NCBI RefSeq assembly: GCF_963169125.1
Contig: NC_084794.1
Location: 156,312,858-156,376,857, forward strand
From: Humulus lupulus
Lineage: Eukaryota; Streptophyta; Magnoliopsida; Rosales; Cannabaceae
Length of the DNA stretch: 64,000 nucleotides
Direction: 5' to 3'
Positions within the stretch are counted from its first letter, which is position 1; every line of letters begins with the position of its first letter. This document shows positions 20,031 to 32,273 of this stretch, one piece after another. Position numbers and translations under genes: made by a program. Below the pieces are notes generated by a model, which was given only the letters and a program-made list of their open reading frames with translations, did not search any database and was not told the DNA's origin.

Positions 20031-22478
20031 CGTAACGCCCTACTTCCTTAGAGCCGTTACTAAGTGATTTTTTTAGACAAAACAGTGTGCAATGAACTCG
20101 CTAACCGAGGTTTTGAGACAAAAGTGTGACTAATTAAAATTTAAGGCTGTAATCTTAGAAAATGCATCGTTTCATTTAAAACTGCTAGTATTAAACATTT
20201 GGGATCCCAAAATAAGGTTTGAAAACTATTTACATCTTGAAATAAGTTTACAGTTGATAAATCATAAAATCATAGATTATTACAGCCATTTGCAAATAAA
20301 CCCCCAACCAAAGCAGCCGGGCAGGCCAAACATGTACACGTCGCTTCACGCTCTCCGTACTCATGGTTGGTTGACTCAGTCATTGCCCTTACCTGCAACG
20401 CAGAGCACCCGTGAGCCGAAGCCCAGCAAGAAAACTCATGCAGAACATAACATATGCAATGTATACAGTTTATCATAACAGATAATCCACAAATAAACAA
20501 GTCAATCATTAGACTAAGCAAACACGGCCATGCCGCCCCAGAAACCTTACCAAAGCCCTGGGGTATCGGTTCTCACCGCGAGGATAACTCATGTATCCCT
20601 TGGGTCCCACCCTGACTATAAGCATCCCATGTGCTGTGTGTTACTTTCGGCCCCACGGCCGCCCCGGCCTACGCCGCACTCGGCCCTTGCCGTTCATTTC
20701 ATCATAATCACACATATAGAACATTCGAAATAATCATTCACACACATCATGATTCATTTAAGGTTAAACATTTGCACACAACACAATCTGGGGCCATGCC
20801 CTGCAATCATCTCATCATGCAACATGCAATATAGGGCCATGCCCGGCAATCACACTATGGGCCCATGCCCTATCCTACGGGTGTTATAGTTTTCTTACCT
20901 TTCCAATCCATAGCTTAGATCACCTGACTCCTTGAGCACGATCCCACTCGAGCCTTAGCGCACACCTAGGCACAAACATAGGTCAAAGTCAACACCGAAC
21001 CCCAAGTCCGAATACCTAGCCTCGGGACCAATCCCGAGCCCCCGGGAAGTCCCAAATCCCCAAAAAAAAGTGGCGGAAACAAGCCCCGAACCCTAGGTCA
21101 AAATCCCTCATCAAAACTCAAAAATTCCCCTCTGTGAACAGTGCAGCGCTACAGCGCTCTAAAGAGGGCGCTGTAGCGCTACAAGCAGAATGCACCCCCC
21201 AGAAACAGGGACTAGCGCTACAGCGCCTACTGACTAGCGCTGTAGCGCTAGTTGCAGCCCAGAAAACCCAAAATCGCATTTCTGCGATTTCTTTCACCCA
21301 ATCTCAAACCAAACTTCCCCAAATCTTTACCAAACTCAAAATCAAGCTTATGAACACTCTCCATTCATCCCAAGCATCCCAAATCCTCAAATCCCAAGAT
21401 CATTTATCCCAAATCTCAAAATCTACCATGAACAACCCTAAACCAGAAATTCATGCAAACCACAAAGATAGAGTCTTAGAAATCATACCATTGCTGCAAA
21501 TTTCGACCTTGATTCAACCCTAAGCCTCCTTAGCTTGCTCTCCCTCAAAGCTTGCCCAGAAATCCCTAAAATTCCCATCAACTCAGCTCAAAACACAGCT
21601 TAAACCATCAAAACCCTTAAAACCGAAAATCTCTAAAACTTACCTCAAACATTGATGTGTTCTTGCCAAATCTTCAAGTCTAACCCAAGATCCTTGATGC
21701 TCAGCCTATCCTTGCTCTCCACTAAGCTTTGCCCCAAGAAAAATGGAGTGGAATGGTGCAAAAATGCACAAACCGACCCTTTGGAAAACCCACCTGTTTT
21801 TCCCTCTTTTCTTTCTTTCCTTTTCCTTCTTTTCTTTCTTTCTCTCCACAGCCAACACTCTCTATAAATCCCACTAAGTGTAAAGCCTCATAAATCAATT
21901 TCTAAAAGCCAAATGACCAAAATGCCCTTCCTATTAATTCTCAATCCTTTTGTCCAAATAGGGCCATTTTAGTCATTTTACCCAATTCCCGCTAATCCTC
22001 AAGTGTCTCTAATATTTTCCCGTTGCTTTCCAACACCCGATAAACCACCAAATAAATATCCCCCATCATCACAATAAATCTCAATCTATTCTCTGAATTC
22101 CTGCTTATACCCCCAGGCTCGCCCCGAGCCGGGTATAAATTCCTGTCATCACTTTCCGCTAGCCTGCTCACTGGGATCGCCTCGAGTCACAAAGCACAGA
22201 TACATCCACATACCACTGTGGCCTCAACAATCAACACATATCAATATAGTTACGCCCAATCATGGCCAAAATTACAATTATGCCCTTCTAACACGATCCG
22301 GGCCTACATGCATACTAACATACATAGTCATGCATCTCAGATAAACAAATAGTCATATAACATGCTTTAAATCATAACCATGCATTTAAATCATTAAAAT
22401 CACACATAAATCCCATCATGCCCTCCTGGCACGCTAATCAAGGCCCTTAAGCCTTATTAGCGAATTTGGGTCGTTACA
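20031..22478 (-). repeat. 3' LTR of element D
   Basis: Starts CGTAACGCCC (T to C in the terminal TG) and ends GGGTCGTTACA on the plus strand. In minus orientation it has a TTTATAGA promoter-like box near 21862-21869, a GCGCTACAGCGCT palindrome cluster (21141-21255), a 7-bp CTCGGGA/TCCCGAG hairpin (21021-21038), a donor-like GGTAAGAAAAC (GT at 20898) and an acceptor-like TTGCAG (ends 20393). Short ORFs within it recur identically in the 5' LTR and are not genes. Confidence 0.95.
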
Positions 22479-22493
22479 ACTATCCCCTCCTCA
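22479..22493 (-). other. Polypurine tract of element D
   Basis: The minus strand reads TGAGGAGGGGATAGT directly before the 3' LTR. It is nearly identical to the tract of element A. Confidence 0.85.
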
Positions 22494-25400
22494 TAAAAAT
22501 TTCGTCCTCGAAATTTATCCAAACACATCAGTCAATAAACCCGCAGCTCTGACCATAACTTCCAAGGTCCACCGCCTTTACTTTACTTTTCAACAACACT
22601 CTTACAGGAGTAACAATCTTGCCTCTCAAGATTTTGTCTAATAGCCATGCTCCCGCTAGCTTCTTGTTTACACCGCAACCCTGCTGAAACCTCAGGGTCT
22701 GCCTAGATTACAATGACCAATTCATTGTCTTCTCGATAGCCAATTCATTGACCAATTCATCACCTCTACTAGGTGGGATCAGCTTGTAGGCCCCGCTGGC
22801 CTAACCCTTAGTACAACTTCTGAATTTCATGTTGAAATAAGAGTCAGAACTCTCCCTTCTTTCTCTGAACACCTTACAGATCCTCGTCTGTTATTACGTA
22901 GAGTTACAAATCTTTCCTTCCGGAACTTTATTTCCTCAACATTTAACAATTTACCAGCTCTTTATTCTTTCAAATAGGCAGACACCCCTGCCTTGAGAAG
23001 TTTCAACGACCTCTTTGGCTTTCTCTCTGAACTAAAGCCAAACCGTAGTATTCACTATGCGTTACATTAACAAGACACCAACAACTGCCACCACGACTAA
23101 CTCGTCAGGGATTACACTTCCCTTAATACCTCAAGTATTCGCCTACTCAGCGCTTAATTCTTTAAGATCTTTGATAACTTTCAGACTGCCAATTCACTTG
23201 CAATCAACTGATAATTCCAGGTTCCCACTCTGTTCTTTTTGTCCTCTAAATCCATTCCAACAATTTAAAATACTATAGGGTCTCAATTCCGTATCATCGA
23301 CGTTCTATCTCGAACCCAGTTCACTTGACCCAACAACATTAACTCCCTCAACTGAGTTAAAACTTTTCATGTCCAAACAATTTACTCAAGGTCTAAAGTG
23401 GTCTATTCCCATGATACACTACCACATCACCTAACCCCTCAGGGTCCAAAGGAAAACGCTATATTCCGGCACCCGCTCGACCCTCCCGGTACAACGTACC
23501 CTAGGAGGTGGAATAATGTCCATTCAGAATTCTCTTTCATAAACCAAATCTAATTGGATCCTTCATCCATTCCTGGTATCCTAACTTGTACCACCTTAGC
23601 AGGGTTCTTCCCTGCTTCGACCCAAGCCGACACTTCGGATTCCATAGCTCAGTGACCCTCACCAGCTAATCAAACCTACTAACGTTACGCCAATCTCAGT
23701 CGTTGCCTATATCCTCCATCACAATCTATGGCGTTATTCCCTGACTGATACTCGCCTCACAGCTAGGAGCTCCGCCTCCAATTATATCTCCCCTCGCTCA
23801 ATCGAGGATTTCAAGCACTGGTCGTCCGTCTGCTACTTTTCACCGCATCTGGGTCTCAACGTTAACCTTCTTACTAATACCCAACACTCAAGTACCTCAT
23901 CATAGACCAAGTCCTTTATGCCACCACTCTTAACTTAGCCATAACACACACACATTCCAGCATTCCCGGATATTAATCAATTCTTACCTTGTCTTCTGAA
24001 TTTCTTTCTGATTCGACACACTCAGTCCGTCTAACCTCAAGTTTTACTGTTCTCCTCATCTCTGATGTAGTTGTCCCTGGAGATGCTTGTGCAATAGATG
24101 ACGCGCTTACCAGCCTCGTTATGCCTTCAATTCTTCAGACGTTCTTCATTAGCTTCTTTGCGGCTTCAGATCAATTCTTCTCTTACCTGTCCTTTCTCCT
24201 TGTAGCTCTAATCTGAGCATTCTTGACGATGCTCAAACTAACACTCCGTAGAACCTTACCTGAGACTCTGCCTTCTGGGTACTAACATCTTCAGCATAAT
24301 TATCAGTTGCTCACCATTTTCGTCTGGGAGTAATCCACATGCACTGCTCGTGAGCTTGAAGGGGACTTGCCCATACCATTCACGCATTCTCCGCCTAAAG
24401 AACTTACCTGTGCTGCTGCAGCTTGAACCGTTCCAGAATCCTTGTTACCAATTCCTCACACCCTGCCCGGTGCAACCTAATCAATTCACGAAAAGTCTTT
24501 ATCCTTGGTTTCCAACTGGTAATAACCAGGTCGTAGATCAACTCTTGGGGACATCGTCCCATCTTGTATCCAACATTAAACTTTTGTTCTAACCCGACGA
24601 TGCCAACAATCCCCGCAGTATAGCACACTGGCTACACCAGGCTCAGATTCCTTCGATCGCTTCAATAGACTTTCTGTCGGCCAAAACCGTCTTTTACAAC
24701 ATTCCTTATACCAATCCTATCTGTAGTCTGACCTTGAAGTATCCCCTAAATCTTTCTTTACATACCCACGTAATTTTCCCACTGATCAGCTCTGTCTCCT
24801 TTACGTACTCCAGATGATATCCTCAATAATCCATCTGCCAGAGTTTCTAATTCCTTCTCAATAAGTATCACTGTCCTCAGCCTCTCGAATGGCACCATAG
24901 AGGCACCCTCTCTATGTCCATCACCCTCTCGGAGCATTCGCAACACCGAATCCTTCCAGTTCGCTACATGACCAAAGCATAAGCTCGTCAGATAAATACT
25001 CACCCTTGAGGACTCAGCCTCGAACTTTGAATGTATCGCTGCACTCTGGTTCTCCGTTCCCTCACCATGGGAAATCCATCCCAACATCTCGAGTCATTCT
25101 ACGTAGAAGTCATGCCCTCACCTGACCTCCTCTCAGGTGGCATCCTTTCTCTCATGTGCATACTAACTAACCTCCCTGGTTCCTGTCGCCAGCTCGACAA
25201 CCACCTTAGCAATCAAGCTTCTTTCAAATCTCAAATTAGGTGCCCAAGCACTGTCTGGGGTCCTTCTACCTCAACAATCGTGAATCCGACCTTGCTGCGT
25301 TCTATCAAATAAAAGTACCATCCTTTTAACCAGACCTCCCCCTTTCTTGGCAATTCCAGAAGCCACAACCCTATCCGGGGTTCTTTTAACTTGATTGTCC

Positions 25401-26760
25401 CGAATCTATCTTTACTAATTCCATCAAAGGAAGCACTGCCCTTGCGGCTCTAGCACTCATGCTCTAATCATCAACCGTCAGTTCCTCGACATCATGGCCC
25501 TCTCTGCCATCCACATACATACGATAATTCCTTATATCAAGGCGGCCCAAATTCCCTAGACTATTCCAGATTTCATATCCTTAAATGGGTCGCCATCAAT
25601 TCCAGATACATCCATCAGTATAACTTCCTGAAATGAATTACCCGCTTCACCAAACCCATTGAGCTACGCTGTTGTTACCCCCAACAGTCCAAACCGAACT
25701 TATAAGTCCACCCGTCTCCACGGTTCAAATCATGTCTTATAATCCCTTCTAACAATCATCATCTAGTTCTTCCCAACCCATTGAGTCAGTACCTCATCCC
25801 GAGTACCAAATCCAGGCATCTCTCTGCTTCAACATTTAACGCAGCCCTCTAATCGGGATTTCTCATCCACTTAACCAAGGGTGGAATTAACTCTGCCCGT
25901 CTATTGATAATTTCCTTGTCAGCCTGTACTCTCCTCAACACCCGAGGATAATACCCTTTAAGCCTTTCATACAGTACCCTTATCTGTCCATACCTCACAG
26001 TAAACCAACACTGGTAGCCTTACTGTTAAAACATCGAAATCAGCCATCTCCCCAGAGAATCCGATGTTCTTCTATCTCATCTCAACTAACAAACTCCACA
26101 GCTTACTCACACACTAGTGACCCTCTGCTGCTACTTTCAGGGACAACTAGAGATCTCAACTCCAACTTATATCTAGAATCCCTCTTTTCAACACATTATC
26201 GGGTCCCCAACCCTTCTAGGAACAAGCAACTCGAGTTCATCTGTCAAAACTGACCAACTCCTGAACTCTGAGGTTCATACCCTGAACCAACCCATTACTA
26301 GATCCAAATATCCACAGGTATAATGCACACACAAGCATATACTAGGTCAAATCCACCATGATATACATTTAGCTACCAGATTTAACATCACTAAGTATAT
26401 CCAGGTCTCAACATGCTTCATACAAGCCAATATATAGATATAACATATGAATTTAATCCAGAAAATTAACCACATACACTCAATATGCGAACCGTTATGC
26501 TAATATTCATCCATATGCATAATAGTATTATTCAACATGCATCAATCTCAACATGCAATAATCAAGGGCCCAGCCCAACAGCATCTCATGCATATGTCAT
26601 TTCATTCCTCATGCTCCATATAAAATAAGCAGGCAAACAGGGCATTCAAACATATATTCAGACATGTCAATTAATCATACCAACCAACCCTGAGTCGAGC
26701 TTGTCACTGACATCGAGAGTACATGTTCGGTCGATCTCCAGAACCAATAAACCTTGGCTC
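22494..26760 (-). other. Interior of element D without intact ORFs
   Basis: This 4.27-kb stretch lies where gag-pol should be. Six-frame reading shows only short frames. Immediately after the polypurine tract the 'aaatttcgaggacgaaat' end block typical of Tekay survives, and near 26300-26760 the leader is still alignable to elements A and C. Pol is reduced to scattered fossils. No captured host gene is recognised. Confidence 0.75.
24404..24628 (-). pseudogene. Reverse transcriptase fossil, element D
   Basis: Nucleotides 24500-24580 on the minus strand align by eye with the RT palm of element A, where the conserved [11 protein letters not shown] is encoded. The reading frame here gives LIYDLVITSWKP, shifted and diverged, with no YxDD box nearby. 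It shows that the interior of D descends from an autonomous Tekay pol. Confidence 0.55.
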
Positions 26761-26772
26761 GCTCTGATACCA
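26761..26772 (-). other. Primer-binding site of element D (initiator Met tRNA)
   Basis: The minus strand reads TGGTATCAGAGC, three bases from the 5' LTR. It is intact despite the decay of the coding interior, as expected if cis-acting signals remained under selection. Confidence 0.93.
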
Positions 26773-26775
26773 AGT

Positions 26776-29223
26776 TGTAACGCCCTACTTCCTCAGAGCC
26801 GTTACTAAGTGATTTTTTTAGACAAAACAGTGTGCAATGAACTCGCTAACCGAGGTTTTGAGACAAAAGTGTGACTAATTAAAATTTAAGGCTGTAATCT
26901 TAGAAAATGCATCGTTTCATTTAAAACTGCTAGTATTAAACATTTGGGATCCCAAAATAAGGTTTGAAAACTATTTACATCTTGAAATAAGTTTACAGTT
27001 GATAAATCATAAAATCATAGATTATTACAGCCATTTGCAAATAAACCCCCAACCAAAGCAGCCGGGCAGGCCAAACATGTACACGTCGCTTCACGCTCTC
27101 CGTACTCATGGTTGGTTGACTCAGTCATTGCCCTTACCTGCAACGCAGAGCACCCGTGAGCCGAAGCCCAGCAAGAAAACTCATGCAGAACATAACATAT
27201 GCAATGTATACAGTTTATCATAACAGATAATCCACAAATAAACAAGTCAATCATTAGACTAAGCAAACACGGCCATGCCGCCCCAGAAACCTTACCAAAG
27301 CCCTGGGGTATCGGTTCTCACCGCGAGGATAACTCATGTATCCCTTGGGTCCCACCCTGACTATAAGCATCCCATGTGCTGTGTGTTACTTTCGGCCCCA
27401 CGGCCGCCCCGGCCTACGCCGCACTCGGCCCTTGCCGTTCATTTCATCATAATCACACATATAGAACATTCGAAATAATCATTCACACACATCATGATTC
27501 ATTTAAGGTTAAACATTTGCACACAACACAATCTGGGGCCATGCCCTGCAATCATCTCATCATGCAACATGCAATATAGGGCCATGCCCGGCAATCACAC
27601 TATGGGCCCATGCCCTATCCTACGGGTGTTATAGTTTTCTTACCTTTCCAATCCATAGCTTAGATCACCTGACTCCTTGAGCACGATCCCACTCGAGCCT
27701 TAGCGCACACCTAGGCACAAACATAGGTCAAAGTCAACACCGAACCCCAAGTCCGAATACCTAGCCTCGGGACCAATCCCGAGCCCCCGGGAAGTCCCAA
27801 ATCCCCAAAAAAAAGTGGCGGAAACAAGCCCCGAACCCTAGGTCAAAATCCCTCATCAAAACTCAAAAATTCCCCTCTGTGAACAGTGCAGCGCTACAGC
27901 GCTCTAAAGAGGGCGCTGTAGCGCTACAAGCAGAATGCACCCCCCAGAAACAGGGACTAGCGCTACAGCGCCTACTGACTAGCGCTGTAGCGCTAGTTGC
28001 AGCCCAGAAAACCCAAAATCGCATTTCTGCGATTTCTTTCACCCAATCTCAAACCAAACTTCCCCAAATCTTTACCAAACTCAAAATCAAGCTTATGAAC
28101 ACTCTCCATTCATCCCAAGCATCCCAAATCCTCAAATCCCAAGATCATTTATCCCAAATCTCAAAATCTACCATGAACAACCCTAAACCAGAAATTCATG
28201 CAAACCACAAAGATAGAGTCTTAGAAATCATACCATTGCTGCAAATTTCGACCTTGATTCAACCCTAAGCCTCCTTAGCTTGCTCTCCCTCAAAGCTTGC
28301 CCAGAAATCCCTAAAATTCCCATCAACTCAGCTCAAAACACAGCTTAAACCATCAAAACCCTTAAAACCGAAAATCTCTAAAACTTACCTCAAACATTGA
28401 TGTGTTCTTGCCAAATCTTCAAGTCTAACCCAAGATCCTTGATGCTCAGCCTATCCTTGCTCTCCACTAAGCTTTGCCCCAAGAAAAATGGAGTGGAATG
28501 GTGCAAAAATGCACAAACCGACCCTTTGGAAAACCCACCTGTTTTTCCCTCTTTTCTTTCTTTCCTTTTCCTTCTTTTCTTTCTTTCTCTCCACAGCCAA
28601 CACTCTCTATAAATCCCACTAAGTGTAAATCCTCATAAATCAATTTCTAAAAGCCAAATGACCAAAATGCCCTTCCTATTAATTCTCAATCCTTTTGTCC
28701 AAATAGGGCCATTTTAGTCATTTTACCCAATTCCCGCTAATCCTCAAGTGTCTCTAATATTTTCCCGTTGCTTTCCAACACCCGATAAACCACCAAATAA
28801 ATATCCCCCATCATCACAATAAATCTCAATCTATTCTCTGAATTCCTGCTTATACCCCCAGGCTCGCCCCGAGCCGGGTATAAATTCCTGTCATCACTTT
28901 CCGCTAGCCTGCTCACTGGGATCGCCTCGAGTCACAAAGCACAGATACATCCACATACCACTGTGGCCTCAACAATCAACACATATCAATATAGTTACGC
29001 CCAATCATGGCCAAAATTACAATTATGCCCTTCTAACACGATCCGGGCCTACATGCATACTAACATACATAGTCATGCATCTCAGATAAACAAATAGTCA
29101 TATAACATGCTTTAAATCATAACCATGCATTTAAATCATTAAAATCACACATAAATCCCATCATGCCCTCCTGGCACGCTAATCAAGGCCCTTAAGCCTT
29201 ATTAGCGAATTTGGGTCGTTACA
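26776..29223 (-). repeat. 5' LTR of element D
   Basis: Partner of the 20031-22478 LTR at a constant offset of 6745 bp with no indels. It keeps the canonical TG start. The palindrome cluster lies at 27886-28000 and the hairpin at 27766-27783, identical to the other copy. Confidence 0.95.
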
Positions 29224-29614
29224 CAAGATATGATAGTTCATCCAAATACTCATCCACATGCACCAGTAATGCTAAAAGCATGCCCCAACATCAACACACA
29301 ACAGTCAAGATATATACATCCATCCATATATTCATTCATATATAAGCAATATACAACTAATCATTTCAAATATTCATTTACATGCATAACAATGATAATA
29401 AGCACGCTTCAATATTGTCACACAACATTCAATGGCCAGGCCCTACCAATATCTCATGATTCCTATTAGTCATACAAATAACAACAATTAGGATTCTTTC
29501 TAATCACTTAAACATATAAACAAATATACACATTTATTAAACCCTGAGTCGAGCATGTCTTTAGCGGAAAATGTACATGTCCAGCCAGTCTTCAGGAACC
29601 CTTAAACCTAGGAT
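29224..29614 (-). other. 5' leader of element C (resumed after element D)
   Basis: Starts with the second CAAGA duplication and continues the leader interrupted at 20030. It aligns with 8640-8900 of element A (caatcaagatat..., catgcc..., then the primer-proximal block). No ORF is supported. Confidence 0.75.
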
Positions 29615-29626
29615 GCTCTGATACCA
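29615..29626 (-). other. Primer-binding site of element C (initiator Met tRNA)
   Basis: The minus strand reads TGGTATCAGAGC, three bases before the 5' LTR that begins at 29630. Confidence 0.93.
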
Positions 29627-29629
29627 AGT

Positions 29630-31452
29630 TGTAACGCCTTGGGTAGCCAAGACCGTTACACTGTGTATTTATAGAGGTGCAAGACTTGCTAACGAAGTCA
29701 ATTAGTTGAAAACGTGTTGCTTACACCATTAGTGAACTAGGGTTAAAAAGTTTTAGTCATAAAAGACACATTATATATAAATAAACGTTTTGTACATAGG
29801 ATCCCAAAACAAATAACGTTTGATGGACAATTTAAAAAATTTCCAGAGTATATACATCAATTGGCCACTCTAAGGGAAAAACATAAATTTAAGGTCCTCC
29901 TGTTCCTGTCCTTCCCTCAACCGTGGCAGCTGAGCAGCTCACCATGTACATTCCGCCTCTGTTTACGCCACTAACTCCGGTCCGCTTAAACCGAGCTTAG
30001 TGAATATTAAGTTGTCCTTAGCTACCAGTGGATGAGCTGTGCCCTGTGCGCCAATATAAATTCCAGCACTCTTAGGCCATTTGTTTTACATTCACATGGC
30101 ATAATACCATCTTACATAATGCATACAAGAATAGGGAGCCCTTAGCCCCGTTATAAACTCACAACCGGGTGCAGTTTTCTTACCTTTGATTCCAAGTGTT
30201 CTGATTACGAGAGATGACCCCTTGAGCACGATCTGTTTCTCGAGCCCTAGCTTACACCTAGTCACAACCAAGATAAGAGATTCCATCAATAGTAATTGTA
30301 TAAAGGTTTTCGGACCAAGTTCTAGCCTCCGGAACATCGAATTCCACCAAACAAGGTAGTGGAATCGATTCCGAGCACCCTAGGTTAGGTTCCCATGCCT
30401 AAAACCTCCTTAAGGCCAAAAATGCCCATAAGAGCCGCAACCCAAGCTCTCCATGTTGCGGCCCGCCCCTATCTAGAGACCCAGCCTCACCAAATAACAG
30501 ACACGGGCCGCGGCCCAACACTCCCCATGCCATGGCCCGCCCCTCTTCCTCAGCTCCCATCTGCTCCAAAGGGCCACGACACACCAAGAACTGGGCCGCA
30601 GCCCAACCCCTTCGAACCCAGAAAACTCACCATTTTTAACAATCAATCCTTACTGAAATCAATCCAAAACCATCCTAATGATACAATTCAACTATCATAA
30701 ACATCCTAACATATTTCCAGCAGCATAACCCAACAAAAACCTAGCTTAGAAACTCATCAAAATCTCACTTTAATCCTTGAAACCCATAAGCTCATAAACC
30801 CTTTAGAACAGCCGAAAATTCCAGAATTCAGATGCTAAACTTTAAATTAAAGCTTACCTTCACTGAAGAACTAATCCACCAATTAGTTGCTGAGCTAATT
30901 CCCAAATCCTTAGCCTTAATTTAATCTTCAAAGCCAAGAACCCAAAAATACTTAGAACCCAACCCAAAGCTACGTAATTAAATGACCAAGAATGTGATTC
31001 AAGTCTTACCTCAACTCCTGATTGATTTCCTTAGCTAAAACTGAGCTAAACTCCAGGCTTCCAACTCAAATCTCTGAGTTTCCAGCCAAATTCCCCTTTT
31101 ATTTCTAGAGATTCCTTGAGAGAGAAAGAGATAGAGGAAAGAAGGGTCGGTTTAGGTGTTTCTAGCTATTCCCTTATTTGTTTTATCTTACTAAAGTTAA
31201 TCCTAAAGCTCGGGGTACCAAAAACATCCCTGAGGGAAAAATGGTAAATTTCCCCCAGTATTCCTTCCTAAGCTTTCTAACCTCAAATATATCTCCAATT
31301 ATTTATTTCCATAGCCCGATATCCCAAATAACCATCTAATACCCAAAATACCCCTTGACTCGCCCCTGAGTCAAGTATTGGGTCCCGTTGTGACTTTCCC
31401 GCTAACTGGCTCCCTAGGACCACCTCAAGCCACTCGCTGCGAATATATATAT
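29630..31452 (-). repeat. 5' LTR of element C, 3' part
   Basis: Begins TGTAACGCCTTGG at the primer side and is split at 31452 by Tat element T. It contains a GGGCCGCGGCCC-type palindrome cluster (30430-30620), an inverted repeat with TTCCAC/GTGGAA stems (about 30337-30370) and a donor-like GGTAAGAAAAC at 30183. The acceptor block seen in the other LTRs appears to be deleted here. Confidence 0.88.
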
Positions 31453-32218
31453 TGTACGCCCTGATTTTCCCACGGGCTGATTAGCAAGCCGAGCTGCGGC
31501 CTAACCATGATTACCTCATGATCATCCCCAGGGGCCGGAGCTTCTGTCGTAATGTCGTGCCTTCTTAGCTCGAGGAAGCCCCAAGAGCTCGCCTTCACTG
31601 CCCAAGGCCGGGGCAGGGGTTCCAAAGGCCGATGACCGAGCTAAGTATGAAGCTCGTGGTACGAGCTTCATATGGAGGCTATGACCCTTTCTGAAGTAAA
31701 CATACGCAAGGTAAACATGCATATATCAGGCATCACGTGTCTGATATCCCCCTGACTTCTCGGACACGCAGCAGGAACGTGCGTATTCAGACACCCACGA
31801 CTGGGTTGGGCCATGCGACCCATTACCTCCTTACCTATTGATTTGACCACACTTATGTGTCAGGTTTAGGAATGAATCATGAATGTCACAGAATTGATAC
31901 GACAACTAAGAAGGTCACGGGATGACCTTCTTACCAACTTCCAGGTGCCTTCTCCTATAAATATGGAGACCCAGGGAGTTAATAGGGGTTCGAACAATAA
32001 TCTCTTGTAAGAAATACTCTGTAATCAAATACTCAGTATAGATCAATAATATTGACTAGTGGAGTAGAAGGATTTTAACCTTCGAACCACTTAAAAACCG
32101 TGTCTTGAGTCACCTCTTTCATCCTCTAAGATGATATATCTGTTTCGGTTCTACATTTTGGCACTAATCCCTTTCTCTTCTTTTCTTAATTACCTGTTGG
32201 CGAAGAACCGCGTCAACA
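31453..32218 (+). repeat. 5' LTR of element T
   Basis: Starts TGTACGCCCTG and ends CGTCAACA. A clear TATA box lies at 31956-31963, so transcription likely starts about 30 bp later. The LTR is short compared with those of the Tekay elements here. Confidence 0.95.
31956..31963 (+). promoter_or_regulatory. TATA box of the 5' LTR of T
   Basis: TATAAATA after a CT-rich stretch, about 500 bp into the LTR. The same box is kept in the 3' LTR at 40659-40666. Confidence 0.8.
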
Positions 32219-32219
32219 G

Positions 32220-32238
32220 TTTGGTGCTTTCATTGAGA
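32220..32238 (+). other. Probable primer-binding site of element T
   Basis: TTTGGTGCTTTCATTGAGA follows the LTR end by one base and contains the expected TGG start. It is not the initiator-Met type seen in the Tekay elements; I do not assign the tRNA. Confidence 0.6.
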
Positions 32239-32273
32239 GCAAGTTCGATTAGTGCTGCTGCAAACATCCAACT

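Larger units (their letters stand above)
20031..29223 (-). mobile_element. Element D: complete, recently inserted Tekay-type element with decayed interior (TSD CAAGA)
   Basis: Two 2448-bp LTRs (20031-22478 and 26776-29223) flank a 4.3-kb interior. Exact CAAGA duplications lie at 20026-20030 and 29224-29228. The polypurine tract lies beside the left LTR and the primer site beside the right LTR, so it is minus strand. I see only three differences between the LTRs (20031/26776, 20049/26794, 21885/28630) and no indel, so the insertion is recent. The interior has no long ORF, yet keeps an RT fossil near 24500-24580, the leader and the primer site. It was therefore probably mobilised in trans by a related autonomous element, like a large retrotransposon derivative (LARD). 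Confidence 0.93.

Noticed and set aside
20254..20834. Several short plus-strand ORFs (also at 26999-27579 and, similar, near 6250-6760)
   Set aside because: They lie inside LTR sequence, recur wherever that LTR family occurs, overlap each other in both strands and match no protein family. They are chance frames in a GC-richer part of the LTR.
22494..26760. A captured host gene in the interior of element D
   Set aside because: The only recognisable stretches are the Tekay end block, an RT fossil and the Tekay leader. No host domain can be read.
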